Below are positions 22,971 through 30,954 of a stretch of DNA of 64,000 nt, in pieces (position 1 is the stretch's first letter; the number at the start of each line of letters is the position of its first letter). Source of the DNA: Flintibacter muris (lineage in GTDB: Bacteria > Bacillota > Clostridia > Oscillospirales > Oscillospiraceae); assembly GCF_943192995.1 (NCBI RefSeq), contig NZ_CALPCP010000004.1, forward strand, positions 124,001-188,000, read 5' to 3'. A model generated the notes under the pieces. It made no database searches. It was not told the DNA's origin and worked only from the letters and a program-made list of their open reading frames with translations. The translations under genes were made by a program, and so were the position numbers.

Positions 22971-25049
22971 TCACCGTCCCGGCGGGCTGTCCGCTTCTTC
23001 CTCGGGCTCATCGTCACCGACTACATCTCCCAGGTCAATCAGCCCAATCCCGCCGGCGGTTTCCTGCTTGGTATCCTCAACGCTGTACTCCAGGTCCTGA
23101 GCGGGATTGACCACCTCCTTCGCTGGCGGCGGTTTTTTTGGGACAGGCTCCATCGGTTTGGTCTGCTTACTGGCGGCCTGTTTCTTCTGCGCCTGCTGTT
23201 CCCGCCGTTTCCACTTGGGGATGTACTTGACCACCCGGCGGGATTTCAGCGAGCCATAATCCGGAAGTTCCTCCGGGGCCAGCTTATAGAGCAGGGCGGG
23301 TTTGTGGCCCTGGAACAGGGCAATGCACTGCCGCCGGTCCAAGCGGAGAATTTCATCCGGCTGCATAAGCTCCCGCTGGGTATTGCTCCGGGTCTGGGAG
23401 TAGGGCCGGGTGGAGGTGTAGACCGGGGAGAACAGGGGCATGAGGGGCATCTGGTTGTTGGTCACGGAGATGGTCACCTTGCCGCACTTCTTGGAGATGT
23501 AGTCCGCTGTGGTCCAGTCGTTGGCCCCCATGTAGAGGGTCTGGTCGAAGGTGGCCAGCTGGTTCTCCCACTCCTTGCCGGGGTACTTTTCCTGCCACTG
23601 GCTCAGGCTCTGCACCACGATCTGGCAGCTCATGTTGAAGCCTCGAATGCTGTTCAGGGCATCGGCAATGCCGTCCATATAGCCAATGTTGCAGTATTCG
23701 TCCAGGCAGAAGTTAACCAGCACCGGCAGACGGCCGCCCTTGCCCTTCAGCCGGGCGTAGTCGGACAGCCGGGGCAGGGCCAGGGAGAAAAACAGGGAGC
23801 TGAGGAAGCGGTAGGCGCTGTCCTGGGCAGAGATGATGACGAAGTAGGCGCAGGGCTTTTGTCCCGGGAGCAGCAGATCGACATCGTGGTTCCGGGTGAT
23901 GGTGTCCACCAGCTTGTTCTGAAAAATAGCCAGCCGGTTGCCCAGTCCAATGGCAATGTTGCCCCAGAGATTTTCCCGGGCCTTGAGGAACAGACCGTGG
24001 TGGCCCTTGGCCGGGTGCTCCGGGGGCAGCTGGGCTAGGGTGCGGTTGATCTCCTGGATGCTCTTGTTGGCCAGCAGCTGGTACACATCCCCCAGCCCCC
24101 GCTGTTCGATGGGGAGCAGCTTGCCGTTGGCGTCCTTCAGATTGCAGACGTAGTGGATGAGGGCCATAAGCAGGTTCAGCTCCGCCCGGCTCCAGAAGTC
24201 GTCCGCCTCCTTGGGGCCGGAGGTGTTCTGGATAATGGTGTTGGCCACCGTCTGCACCAGCTGGGTCTCCTGATCCAGGGAGTACAGGCAGTTCCAGCCG
24301 TCCGAGTGGGCCATGTCCAAAAAGTTCACCGCCCGGACGCAGTAGCCGTGTTTGGTAAAGTAGGGAGCCATTTTTTCAAAAAGCTCGGCCTTGGGATCGG
24401 TCACAAATACCGATTCCCCCCGTTGGGCACAGCCCAACAGGAAGGGGATGATAAAGCCCCTGGATTTTCCGCTGCCTGGCGCTCCGATGCACAGCAGATT
24501 GTTGTTGTCCCCGGGCACCATCCGGTGGGCCACATAGGCGGCATATTTGTCCGGGTCGTCCGGTCGCTTTTTCCACTTTCCCAACATCATGCCCCTGACC
24601 TCTGCGACGCTGCCCAGCTCCAAAAACTCCTCCAGCTCCTTTTTCGTCAGGAAGCCGGAGGAGCCGTGGGTGGCGTCCGGTAGGATATCGAAGCCCCGGG
24701 GATCGCGGATAAACTTGTAGCCGGAGAAAAAGATGTACCCCTTTTTCGTGATAAGGCAGATCAGCAGAAGGATGACAATGGTGAAGCCCAGCCCGAAGGG
24801 CGTGAACAGCACAAACCAGTTGCGCAGGGGATTAAACACCCAGATACTGCCCACCTCTTCACCCTCGGTGTGGAAGGTGGCGGCGGTACCCAGGCGGATG
24901 GAGTTGAGGAACATCCCATAGAAGTACCAGCCCAGCAGTCCAAGGGGGATGTAGACAGGAAATTTGGCTTTATGCCGCTCAAACCAGGGGCCTAGCCTTT
25001 CGGCCAGCTTGTCCTCCAGCTTTTCCAGATATGCGGATGGGCGGAGCAT
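22971..25049 (-). CDS. VirD4/TraG-family conjugative coupling ATPase
   Basis: 692 aa; ATG at 25049 has GGAG 9 nt upstream, better than a TTG two codons earlier. Two membrane segments lie at about 31-50 and 77-101. Walker A is GAPGSGKS (189-196) and a Walker B region is VNFCLDEYCNIG. VFVTDPKAELFE and a DEIL...RRQCIALFQGHKP C-terminal part are typical of TraG/VirD4. It hands relaxase-bound DNA to the transfer channel at the membrane. The C-terminal 80 residues are Lys/Pro-rich then acidic. It overlaps the upstream gene by 71 bp. Confidence 0.92.
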   Translation of the reverse strand: MLRPSAYLEKLEDKLAERLGPWFERHKAKFPVYIPLGLLGWYFYGMFLNSIRLGTAATFHTEGEEVGSIWVFNPLRNWFVLFTPFGLGFTIVILLLICLITKKGYIFFSGYKFIRDPRGFDILPDATHGSSGFLTKKELEEFLELGSVAEVRGMMLGKWKKRPDDPDKYAAYVAHRMVPGDNNNLLCIGAPGSGKSRGFIIPFLLGCAQRGESVFVTDPKAELFEKMAPYFTKHGYCVRAVNFLDMAHSDGWNCLYSLDQETQLVQTVANTIIQNTSGPKEADDFWSRAELNLLMALIHYVCNLKDANGKLLPIEQRGLGDVYQLLANKSIQEINRTLAQLPPEHPAKGHHGLFLKARENLWGNIAIGLGNRLAIFQNKLVDTITRNHDVDLLLPGQKPCAYFVIISAQDSAYRFLSSLFFSLALPRLSDYARLKGKGGRLPVLVNFCLDEYCNIGYMDGIADALNSIRGFNMSCQIVVQSLSQWQEKYPGKEWENQLATFDQTLYMGANDWTTADYISKKCGKVTISVTNNQMPLMPLFSPVYTSTRPYSQTRSNTQRELMQPDEILRLDRRQCIALFQGHKPALLYKLAPEELPDYGSLKSRRVVKYIPKWKRREQQAQKKQAASKQTKPMEPVPKKPPPAKEVVNPAQDLEYSVEDTKQETAGGIGLIDLGDVVGDDEPEEEADSPPGR

Positions 25050-26112
25050 CGACAACGTCTCCTTTCTCGGTGAGGAATTGAGTGCGGGGCGGGGTATAGG
25101 GAACCGGTGGTCGGCCGGTGACTGCCGAAATGACCTCGTTGGTCAAGGCGAATACTCTGGCGTGACCAGTGGATTGGCAGCGGGGGATCAGCACTGTCCT
25201 GGCCTGCCCCTCCAAGGCAGCAACGGCGATCTTCTTTATCCCCCGGCCCCGGGCGGCCTGAATGGCGGCGTTCAAGCGGCGCAGATCCATGTCGGCGGCG
25301 ATGACAAGAGGGCGGTCCCGATAGATGGCGTCCCAGACAGGCACATCCAAAGGCGGAGGCTGGTACTCCTCCTTCAGCGCGGCCCGGGCCAGCCGGGTAC
25401 GGTAGTCAGGCTGTGCCATGATTTGAAGCTGCACTGCCCCGGTGTCGTCACAGGACAGGAGGTGGACCGGAAGCTGAAGACACTGGTATGCACCCCCGTA
25501 GGAGATCAGCTTGGAATCGGCCTGGGTGTCGGCTTCCAGCTCGGTGAGGATATCCTTGTAGCTCTCACCGGCGAAAAGAAAAGCCCGCTTGCTGCCCGGA
25601 AACTGGGCGGTCTGGTTGGAGAAAGCAGTCAGTTCATCTGTCAGGGCCACTTTACCGATACCGGGACAGACATAGTGGACGGCGCAGATTAAGTCCCCCA
25701 GGTGAGCGATGGCCGCCACCCGAGTGCTGCCCCAGGGATTGGAACCACGGCCTCGTGTAATAGCAGATAGGAACAGCGAAGGAGCGTCGCTTAATTCTTC
25801 CGGTGTTGTCGTAAAAATATTGATGGCCCCCTTATAGGCAGTAAGTGCCAGATTGGTCAATCTCAGGCGGCGGTCAACCGTGTCTTTGTGATAAGATTTG
25901 GTCAGGTCGGGGAGCGTAAAAATCTTCTGTAAAAAAGAACTTCCCTTTTTCGTGAGGGTAAATGATTCGCTCTTTTTGTGGAACTGAATCAGCCCCATAT
26001 CGAACAAATTATCCCGCTCTACTGGAGTGGATAGGCTGTTCAAAGACTCTGGCTTGACAAATTGACACCAGCAAATCAGTCGCAGAATATCTATGTCACT
26101 CTGGCTGAACAT
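24979..26112 (-). CDS. Unknown protein with N-terminal helix-turn-helix
   Basis: 377 aa, ATG at 26112 with AAGGAGG 9 nt upstream. Residues 1-70 (MFSQSDIDILRLICWCQFV, ERDNLFDMGLIQFHKK, FTLTKKGSSFL) are a winged-helix pattern. The rest has alpha/beta elements with RPLVIAADMDLRRLNAAIQA near 275 and a Gly/Pro-rich end. It overlaps virD4 by 71 bp, an unusually long overlap that suggests tight coupling. Position directly before virD4 suggests a transfer or regulatory accessory protein; I do not recognise the family. Confidence 0.65.
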   Translation of the reverse strand: MFSQSDIDILRLICWCQFVKPESLNSLSTPVERDNLFDMGLIQFHKKSESFTLTKKGSSFLQKIFTLPDLTKSYHKDTVDRRLRLTNLALTAYKGAINIFTTTPEELSDAPSLFLSAITRGRGSNPWGSTRVAAIAHLGDLICAVHYVCPGIGKVALTDELTAFSNQTAQFPGSKRAFLFAGESYKDILTELEADTQADSKLISYGGAYQCLQLPVHLLSCDDTGAVQLQIMAQPDYRTRLARAALKEEYQPPPLDVPVWDAIYRDRPLVIAADMDLRRLNAAIQAARGRGIKKIAVAALEGQARTVLIPRCQSTGHARVFALTNEVISAVTGRPPVPYTPPRTQFLTEKGDVVDAPPIRISGKAGGQAGRKARPLV

Positions 26113-26157
26113 CACCAAAATCCCTCCTTCCTTTACATTCCTGCGGGCACCGAAACC

Positions 26158-26185
26158 GCCTTTGCGCCGGTTCCGGCGCAAAGGC
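26158..26185. repeat. Perfect 13-bp inverted repeat with 2-bp centre
   Basis: GCCTTTGCGCCGG (26158-26170) and its exact complement CCGGCGCAAAGGC (26173-26185) around TT. It lies 46 bp upstream of the 26112 start in a 273-bp intergenic region with two further inverted repeats. It could be a protein-binding palindrome, an RNA hairpin or part of an oriT. Confidence 0.7.
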
Positions 26186-26278
26186 AATTTCGGCGCTTCC
26201 CAGGGCCCTATGTGGGGTCAAGCTGTTGCCCCCACATAGAGGACAGATGATGTAGAAAATTTTGGAGCGCCTATGAAT

Positions 26279-26311
26279 AAAAGGCCCTTGTGCCACAAGA
26301 CTTTCAAGGGC
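26279..26311 (-). terminator. Possible terminator hairpin
   Basis: GCCCTTG/CAAGGGC arms (26284-26290, 26305-26311) followed on the minus strand by four U residues, downstream of the 26386-27066 gene. The U run is short. Confidence 0.45.
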
Positions 26312-26317
26312 TAGACC

Positions 26318-26383
26318 CCCAACAGCTGGCCGTTTATATCCAAAGAACGAAAAATGTGCATTTTTTCATAGCGGCCTGTTGGG
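26318..26383. repeat. Long-range inverted repeat, candidate RNA structure or oriT
   Basis: CCCAACA (26318-26324) pairs with TGTTGGG (26377-26383) and the following GGCCG with CGGCC, with a 3-nt bulge. Inside lies a second palindrome, GAAAAATG/CATTTTTTC. Together this makes a 66-nt branched structure directly after the stop at 26386. Confidence 0.6.
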
Positions 26384-26385
26384 TG

Positions 26386-27066
26386 TCAGAGCCCCCAACT
26401 GCCGCTATAGAAGTCAGGGACAGCGTAATCTCCGGAGCGGTAGGCAAAGAAGTCAGCCACATCCACCATGTCCAGCAGGGTGATATGGCAGACATCTAGC
26501 TCGCTCTTGGTAGACAGCAGTGCCAAGGCCAGAGTGTGCTGGTCGTCATCAGGGATCAGCCTGCCCTTGATGGCGTTGCTCACCGCCTTATAGCCCTTAT
26601 TATCTTGGTCGAAGATGTGCCGGCCCTTGACTGCGCAATGTTCGTCGATGACCAGCATGGCCTCCTTGAAAAAGGGCAGCTCGCTCCCACCGCTCTCATA
26701 TTCGTCCAGCAGGCGGCGGATGGTGTCGCTGAGCCAATCCGATGTTTGATACCGGCAGTGGGGCAGCAGGGTGTTCAGCTGAATGTGGAGCCAGCCGTAG
26801 CCAAACCGCTCCACAAATCCGGCCGTCTCCATCCGGGGCAGGACCGGCCGGTTGCCGTATCCGCCCACTCCAGGGCTGTGGCGTTCACACAGCTTTCGTA
26901 TCTCCAGAGTAGAGCGTTCAAACTGCCCGGAGGCCTGTTCCAATGTCCGCTGCAATTTCTCCGGAGCCATACCGCTGTCCGCTAGGGCCGAAAGGATACC
27001 CGCCTGCCGAGCGGCGTCCACCACCAGCTCTTGGATGCGGTTCATATCGTCTTTCATCGCGTTCAT
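26386..27066 (-). CDS. Conjugation-module protein (DUF6100-like), unknown function
   Basis: 226 aa. The ATG at 27066 overlaps the VirB4 stop as ATGA. Residues 75-226 contain WLHIQLNTLLPHCRYQTSDW, LVIDEHCAVKGRHIFDQDN, KGYKAVSNAIKGRLIPDDDQ and CHITLLDMVDVADFF. I associate this pattern with the DUF6100 family found next to VirB4 in gut Firmicutes ICEs. There is no signal peptide or membrane segment. Histidines and acidic residues in IDEHC and GRHIFDQD could form a metal site, but this is only a guess. Confidence 0.68.
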   Translation of the reverse strand: MNAMKDDMNRIQELVVDAARQAGILSALADSGMAPEKLQRTLEQASGQFERSTLEIRKLCERHSPGVGGYGNRPVLPRMETAGFVERFGYGWLHIQLNTLLPHCRYQTSDWLSDTIRRLLDEYESGGSELPFFKEAMLVIDEHCAVKGRHIFDQDNKGYKAVSNAIKGRLIPDDDQHTLALALLSTKSELDVCHITLLDMVDVADFFAYRSGDYAVPDFYSGSWGL

Positions 27067-29009
27067 GTCTCTTCCTTTCTCCGGGCCCGCAGGTCGGTGG
27101 GCGATGTGGTGATGGCGTCGTACTCCTTTTCGGTGGCGTGGAACTGGACGGGGACATGGTTATAGCCGATACAGAGGAGGCCCTCCCCCCGGCGGAACCG
27201 GGTGATCTGGCGCACTTCATCCTCGGACAGGTTGAGCACGCCCTGGATGAGCCGGGCCTCCTGTTCCTCCATCTGCATGACCAGCTTGATCCGGCTGGAA
27301 TCCAAAATCCCCTTGCCGTATTTGCCGCCGTCCAGACCGAACAGGTCCTGCATCCCCTGGGTGGAGGTGACGGCGATCCCGCCCAGGCCCCGGATGGTCT
27401 TGACCATCTCCTGAACGAAGCCAGCGGCCAGGGGGTTGGAGTTGGCCCCCACCAGGGACCACAGCTCGTCGGCGATGAGGGCGGACAGGTCGCCGCCGGC
27501 GTCCATGATGAGGTCGTTTGCCACATCGGTGGCCCAGAAGATACCGGGGAGCAGCAGGTCGTCGGGCATCCCCGAAGTATCCAGCACGATATACTTATTA
27601 TCAAGGTCAATGTCGTTACGCTGGCCCATAGCCGAGGCGGAGCCGGTCACATACCGGGCCAGTACCACGGCCAGGTGCCTGGTTTCGGGATTCTGGGAGA
27701 GCACATCATACCAGTCCGGCAGAACAGGCATCTCCACAAAATTGCCAAATTCATCGGTGATGGTGGCGTTGTCGAAGGTGATCCCGTACCGCCGGTAGCA
27801 CTCCACCAGGGAGGAATCCAAGTGGTTTTTATCTTCATCTCTCAGGTCACGTTTTTGGAGGGAGTACCAGATAATCAGCCGGGAAATCTTGTCGGCCAGG
27901 ACAGAATCGTCCCGGGCGGCCATGTCACGAAGTCCGGCGTAACTGTCCAGGGATTTTCTCCGGATGGCCATGATGTTGGGGCAGTCCCGGGAGGAGGGCG
28001 ACAGCCGCAGATACAGCCCGCCCAGCAGCTCACACAGGGGCCGGAACTCGTGGCCCTTTTTCGGCACAATGAAGATGACCCGTTTGCCCTGTTGGCGCAG
28101 CCGCCCGCCCAAACACTGGAGTGTGAAGGTCTTGCCCGCTCCGGAGGAGCCGCCGATCCAGCAGTTGCCGTTGGTGTACTTATAGTCGTCAAAGGGGTCC
28201 AGAAACACCGGGGAGCGGTTATAGAGGTTGAGGCCCAGGAAAATGCCGTTGCGGTCGCTCAACTCGTAGGAGGCAAAGGGGAAGGCCGCTGCCACACCGC
28301 TTGTCAGAGCGTTGCGCCGGGATTTGCGTTCCACGTCCGGGTCCAGAGCCAGCAGCGGGAGCATGGAGAGAAACGCCTGCTCATTCTTGTAGTCGCACCG
28401 CCGGGCGATCATGTCAATGGAGACACACAGTTTTTCCACCGCCGTCACCCGCTGCTCCAACGTCTCCGGATCGTTGGCTGTGACCTCAATGAGCGTATTC
28501 ATGTAGTAGAAGTCCTCTCCTTGCCGGTTCATGGCGTCCTTCAGGTAGAGGCCGGAGCTGATGGCGCTGTCCAGCTCCTCGAAGTCCTGTCGGGTGTCAC
28601 CCGCATCCCGCATCCGGGAGCGGTTGACCATAGTCGTCTGGGCGATTTTGGACAGGATTTTTTCCTTGGGCTGGCGCTTGAAGGTAAAGCTGAGGTTGAC
28701 CCCCTCCCCGGCCTCCACCAGAGGAGCCAGCCAGCAGGAGCCCACGGTGGTGGAGTAGCCGTAGCCGGCCACATAGAGGTAGGCATGAAAAATGCCGTCC
28801 ACTACAATGTAGTCCCGGCTTTTGGTGTCTATGGTGGTGGGAGAGAGAATGTCCAGAACGGTGGTGGACCCGGCCTCCAGCTCGGTGAGGTCGGGCTTCT
28901 CCTCGCCCATGATCAGGCGCTTGAGGGAAAACTTCTGGTCCTGTTTTTTGACCGGAGGCTTCTTCTTTTTTGCCGTCTTTGCGGGCGGCTTTGCTGCTTT
29001 CTTTTGCAT
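27063..29009 (-). CDS. VirB4-family conjugation ATPase
   Basis: 648 aa, ATG at 29009 with AAGGAG upstream. A Lys/Pro-rich N-terminus (1-26) is followed by a TraC-like domain. Walker A GGSSGAGKT is at 286-294 and Walker B LIADELW near 480. FIVPKKGHEFRPLCELLGG and VTSTQGMQDLF are also family landmarks. It energises assembly of the transfer channel at the inner face of the membrane. A 222-aa gene upstream resembles the N-terminal part of VirB4/TraC proteins, and the two are separated by an antiparallel vanZ-like gene. Confidence 0.9.
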   Translation of the reverse strand: MQKKAAKPPAKTAKKKKPPVKKQDQKFSLKRLIMGEEKPDLTELEAGSTTVLDILSPTTIDTKSRDYIVVDGIFHAYLYVAGYGYSTTVGSCWLAPLVEAGEGVNLSFTFKRQPKEKILSKIAQTTMVNRSRMRDAGDTRQDFEELDSAISSGLYLKDAMNRQGEDFYYMNTLIEVTANDPETLEQRVTAVEKLCVSIDMIARRCDYKNEQAFLSMLPLLALDPDVERKSRRNALTSGVAAAFPFASYELSDRNGIFLGLNLYNRSPVFLDPFDDYKYTNGNCWIGGSSGAGKTFTLQCLGGRLRQQGKRVIFIVPKKGHEFRPLCELLGGLYLRLSPSSRDCPNIMAIRRKSLDSYAGLRDMAARDDSVLADKISRLIIWYSLQKRDLRDEDKNHLDSSLVECYRRYGITFDNATITDEFGNFVEMPVLPDWYDVLSQNPETRHLAVVLARYVTGSASAMGQRNDIDLDNKYIVLDTSGMPDDLLLPGIFWATDVANDLIMDAGGDLSALIADELWSLVGANSNPLAAGFVQEMVKTIRGLGGIAVTSTQGMQDLFGLDGGKYGKGILDSSRIKLVMQMEEQEARLIQGVLNLSEDEVRQITRFRRGEGLLCIGYNHVPVQFHATEKEYDAITTSPTDLRARRKEET

Positions 29010-29048
29010 TGTGTCACTCCTTCTTAATATACGGCAAGGCTTCAGGCC

Positions 29049-29077
29049 TTGAACCAGACAGGATAATATGATATAGT
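29049..29077 (+). promoter_or_regulatory. Sigma-A promoter for the VanZ-like gene
   Basis: TTGAAC (29049-29054), 17-bp spacer, TATAGT (29072-29077), followed by GAAAGGAG before the ATG at 29125. The gene therefore carries its own promoter inside the conjugation module. Confidence 0.75.
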
Positions 29078-29124
29078 TTAGAAAATGAAACAGCGATAAA
29101 TCGGGGTTTGAAAGGAGAACTACT

Positions 29125-29646
29125 ATGAAATACTTGATAGATTTTATAGTATTGGCTCTCTTATATGTTTTTTACCTTTTCAATAAATGGAAAAGAAAAG
29201 GCAAAGATGTATTGATTTTTAACACACTTATGTATGTGTATCTTTCTTTTGTACTTTATTTCACTTTGATGCCAATCATAGTAAAACTCCCGTTTATCCT
29301 GAATCACCCCTATACTCCTATGAATATGGTTCCGTTTGTAGATGTGCTATTGGGCAGAGGAGATTTTTTCAGGCAGGTAGTATTGAATGTCATTATGACC
29401 ATACCGTTTGGCTTTCTATATCCGCTGTCACGAGGACATAATCCGGGGCTTTTCAAAACAATATTTTGTTGTTGTCTACTGAGCCTTGGCATTGAATTAT
29501 TGCAACCTTTAATTGACGGTTTCCGTTCATCGGACATTACGGATTTAATTACTAATATAACTGGTGGAATGATAGGATATTGTTTTTATATCATATTTAA
29601 GCCCGTTACAGACTGGATTTCACAACGGCTAAAAGAGAATAATTAG
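29125..29646 (+). CDS. VanZ-family membrane protein
   Basis: 173 aa, ATG at 29125. Four to five membrane segments are visible (about 3-19, 28-50, 88-105, 113-130, 143-162). NMVPFVDVL near residue 66 and LLSLGIELLQPLI then SSDITDLITNITGGMIGY are the standard VanZ signature. VanZ proteins give low-level teicoplanin or lipoglycopeptide resistance in some hosts; here that is only possible. Base composition is clearly more AT-rich than the flanking conjugation genes and it runs antiparallel, so it is probably inserted cargo. Confidence 0.85.
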   Translation: MKYLIDFIVLALLYVFYLFNKWKRKGKDVLIFNTLMYVYLSFVLYFTLMPIIVKLPFILNHPYTPMNMVPFVDVLLGRGDFFRQVVLNVIMTIPFGFLYPLSRGHNPGLFKTIFCCCLLSLGIELLQPLIDGFRSSDITDLITNITGGMIGYCFYIIFKPVTDWISQRLKENN

Positions 29647-29670
29647 CAATCCAAAACTTCCAGTTTATCG

Positions 29671-29697
29671 GGCGGCTGTCAGTATCAGACAGCCGCC
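29671..29697. terminator. Bidirectional terminator
   Basis: GGCGGCTGTC (29671-29680) and GACAGCCGCC (29688-29697) form a perfect 10-bp stem with a 7-nt loop between the convergent ends of vanZ and the 29710 gene. Flanking U runs are short in both directions. Confidence 0.7.
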
Positions 29698-29709
29698 TAT
29701 TTGCGCCTG

Positions 29710-30378
29710 TTACTCATAAATCCCGTGAATGGCCGTGGTCATGTCAAAGACGCCCTCGGGCAGCTTGACCCGCTGGCTGGTGCGCTTGTTGATGATCTCA
29801 TACAGCAGCTTCAGAATGAAGTCGTCGGAGAACCGGGGTTCCAGCACCTCCAGCTCGCACAGGTCCAGGTAGCGCCGGGCGGTATCCGCTTCCTCGTTCA
29901 GACGCTGGATGATCGCTTCGACGCTGTGGCCCTTGGACTTCATCTGTGCCTCATACTGGAAAATGAGAAAGAAGCGGTGCCGGATGGCGTCGCTGGCCAC
30001 CCCCTCACCGATCTGGGCGATGTTGTCCTCAATCATCTCCCAACAGCACTCGTTGTCCTCGGCCTCCGCATACTCCCGCATCCGGTCCACATAGGCGGCG
30101 GTGTCGGCGGGGAGAGTGCGGGCCTCCAGCTGTAAGCTGTCTGGGGCAATCTTCAAATAGGCCGCATAGCTGGAAACGATGTTTTGCCGGTCATTGGGGG
30201 ATTTGAGGTAGATGTTCACCGGCAGCACCTCCAGAATTTTGATGAAGCGGTTGTCCCGGGTGATGACCACCCCATTGATGATATTTTTAATCGGCAGCCA
30301 GGCCTGGATACTGTCCCGCCAGGCCCCACCCCCGGCGGTCTTGACAGCGCCGCCGAAAATCAGTTCTTTGATGTTCAA
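29710..30378 (-). CDS. TraC/VirB4 N-terminal-domain-like conjugation protein
   Basis: 222 aa. The start is a TTG at 30378, overlapping the PrgI stop as TTGA, with GAGGGGAG 8 nt upstream. WLPIKNIINGVVITRDNRFI, KILEVLPVNIYLKSPNDRQN and LQLEARTLPADT follow the N-terminal domain of VirB4/TraC proteins, which contacts the membrane complex. The Walker motifs are absent and are encoded in the next conjugation gene. Either this family splits VirB4 into two proteins, or an ancestral gene was divided. Both halves have good starts, so I favour natural separation. Confidence 0.72.
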   Translation of the reverse strand: MNIKELIFGGAVKTAGGGAWRDSIQAWLPIKNIINGVVITRDNRFIKILEVLPVNIYLKSPNDRQNIVSSYAAYLKIAPDSLQLEARTLPADTAAYVDRMREYAEAEDNECCWEMIEDNIAQIGEGVASDAIRHRFFLIFQYEAQMKSKGHSVEAIIQRLNEEADTARRYLDLCELEVLEPRFSDDFILKLLYEIINKRTSQRVKLPEGVFDMTTAIHGIYE

Positions 30379-30677
30379 TTTGTACACTCCCCTCGGTAAA
30401 AAATCAGGCGGCGGTTTTTCCGCCAGCGCCACCAGCAGCCCAGCCATCGGGTCAGGCTGTCGTCACTGATGCCAATGAGCCCAAAGCCCCCCACGGGTAC
30501 GATAACGGTCAGCGTGACCATGATCTTGGGCGTCAGGGACAGAGGCAGCAGGACGACGCACAGGTACAGGATAGGAAGGGTGAGCAGGATGGCTTCGACC
30601 ATATTCCTGATCTCAAACAGGCCCATCACCCGGCCGGCATCAGTAAAGTTGGTGGGGATGTAGTAGGTCTCATTCAT
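30375..30677 (-). CDS. PrgI-family conjugation membrane protein
   Basis: 100 aa, ATG at 30677 with GGAGG upstream. YYIPTNFTDAGRVMGLFEIR precedes two adjacent membrane segments (about 24-44 and 50-70), then a basic RWRKNRRLIFYRGE end. This is the layout of PrgI (VirB3-like), which sits directly before VirB4 genes in Gram-positive systems. It overlaps the XRE gene before it (8 bp) and the TraC-like gene after it (4 bp). Confidence 0.88.
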   Translation of the reverse strand: MNETYYIPTNFTDAGRVMGLFEIRNMVEAILLTLPILYLCVVLLPLSLTPKIMVTLTVIVPVGGFGLIGISDDSLTRWLGCWWRWRKNRRLIFYRGECTN

Positions 30678-30939
30678 CCAATTCGCCCCCCTCCGGCTGG
30701 AGCAGGCGGCCCTTGCGGACCGCAAAGCTCCGTTCTAACGCGCTGAGCCGTTCACGCCGCTGGAGGATCACAGCGTCCACGGCGGCGCCCAGCTTGTCCT
30801 CCAGGCGGGGCGTGGGGGAAATCTCCCCCAGTTCTGCCCGGCTGATGTACTGGTTGGACAGCCCAGAGGCCGCCGACATCTCCGACAGCGGGATTTCGTA
30901 CCGCAGGCGCAGCGCCCGCAGATTTGTTTTTCGATTCAA
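30670..30939 (-). CDS. XRE-family helix-turn-helix protein
   Basis: 89 aa with a TTG start at 30939, GGAGG 8 nt upstream. Residues 5-55: LRALRLRYEIPLSEMSAASG, LSNQYISRAELGEI and PRLEDKLGAAVDAVI form a helix-turn-helix with an arginine-rich first helix. The remainder is charged. It is embedded in the conjugation operon between the C39 peptidase and prgI, so it may adjust transfer-gene expression from within. Confidence 0.78.
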   Translation of the reverse strand: MNRKTNLRALRLRYEIPLSEMSAASGLSNQYISRAELGEISPTPRLEDKLGAAVDAVILQRRERLSALERSFAVRKGRLLQPEGGELDE

Positions 30940-30954
30940 GCTGCCTTCCTCCCC

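Noticed and set aside
26096-26296. 66-codon minus-strand frame with CPLCGG and CPQEC
   Set aside because: It could be a zinc ribbon, but it starts with a GTG without a ribosome binding site, runs through a perfect 13-bp palindrome and overlaps the next gene. I treat the region as intergenic.
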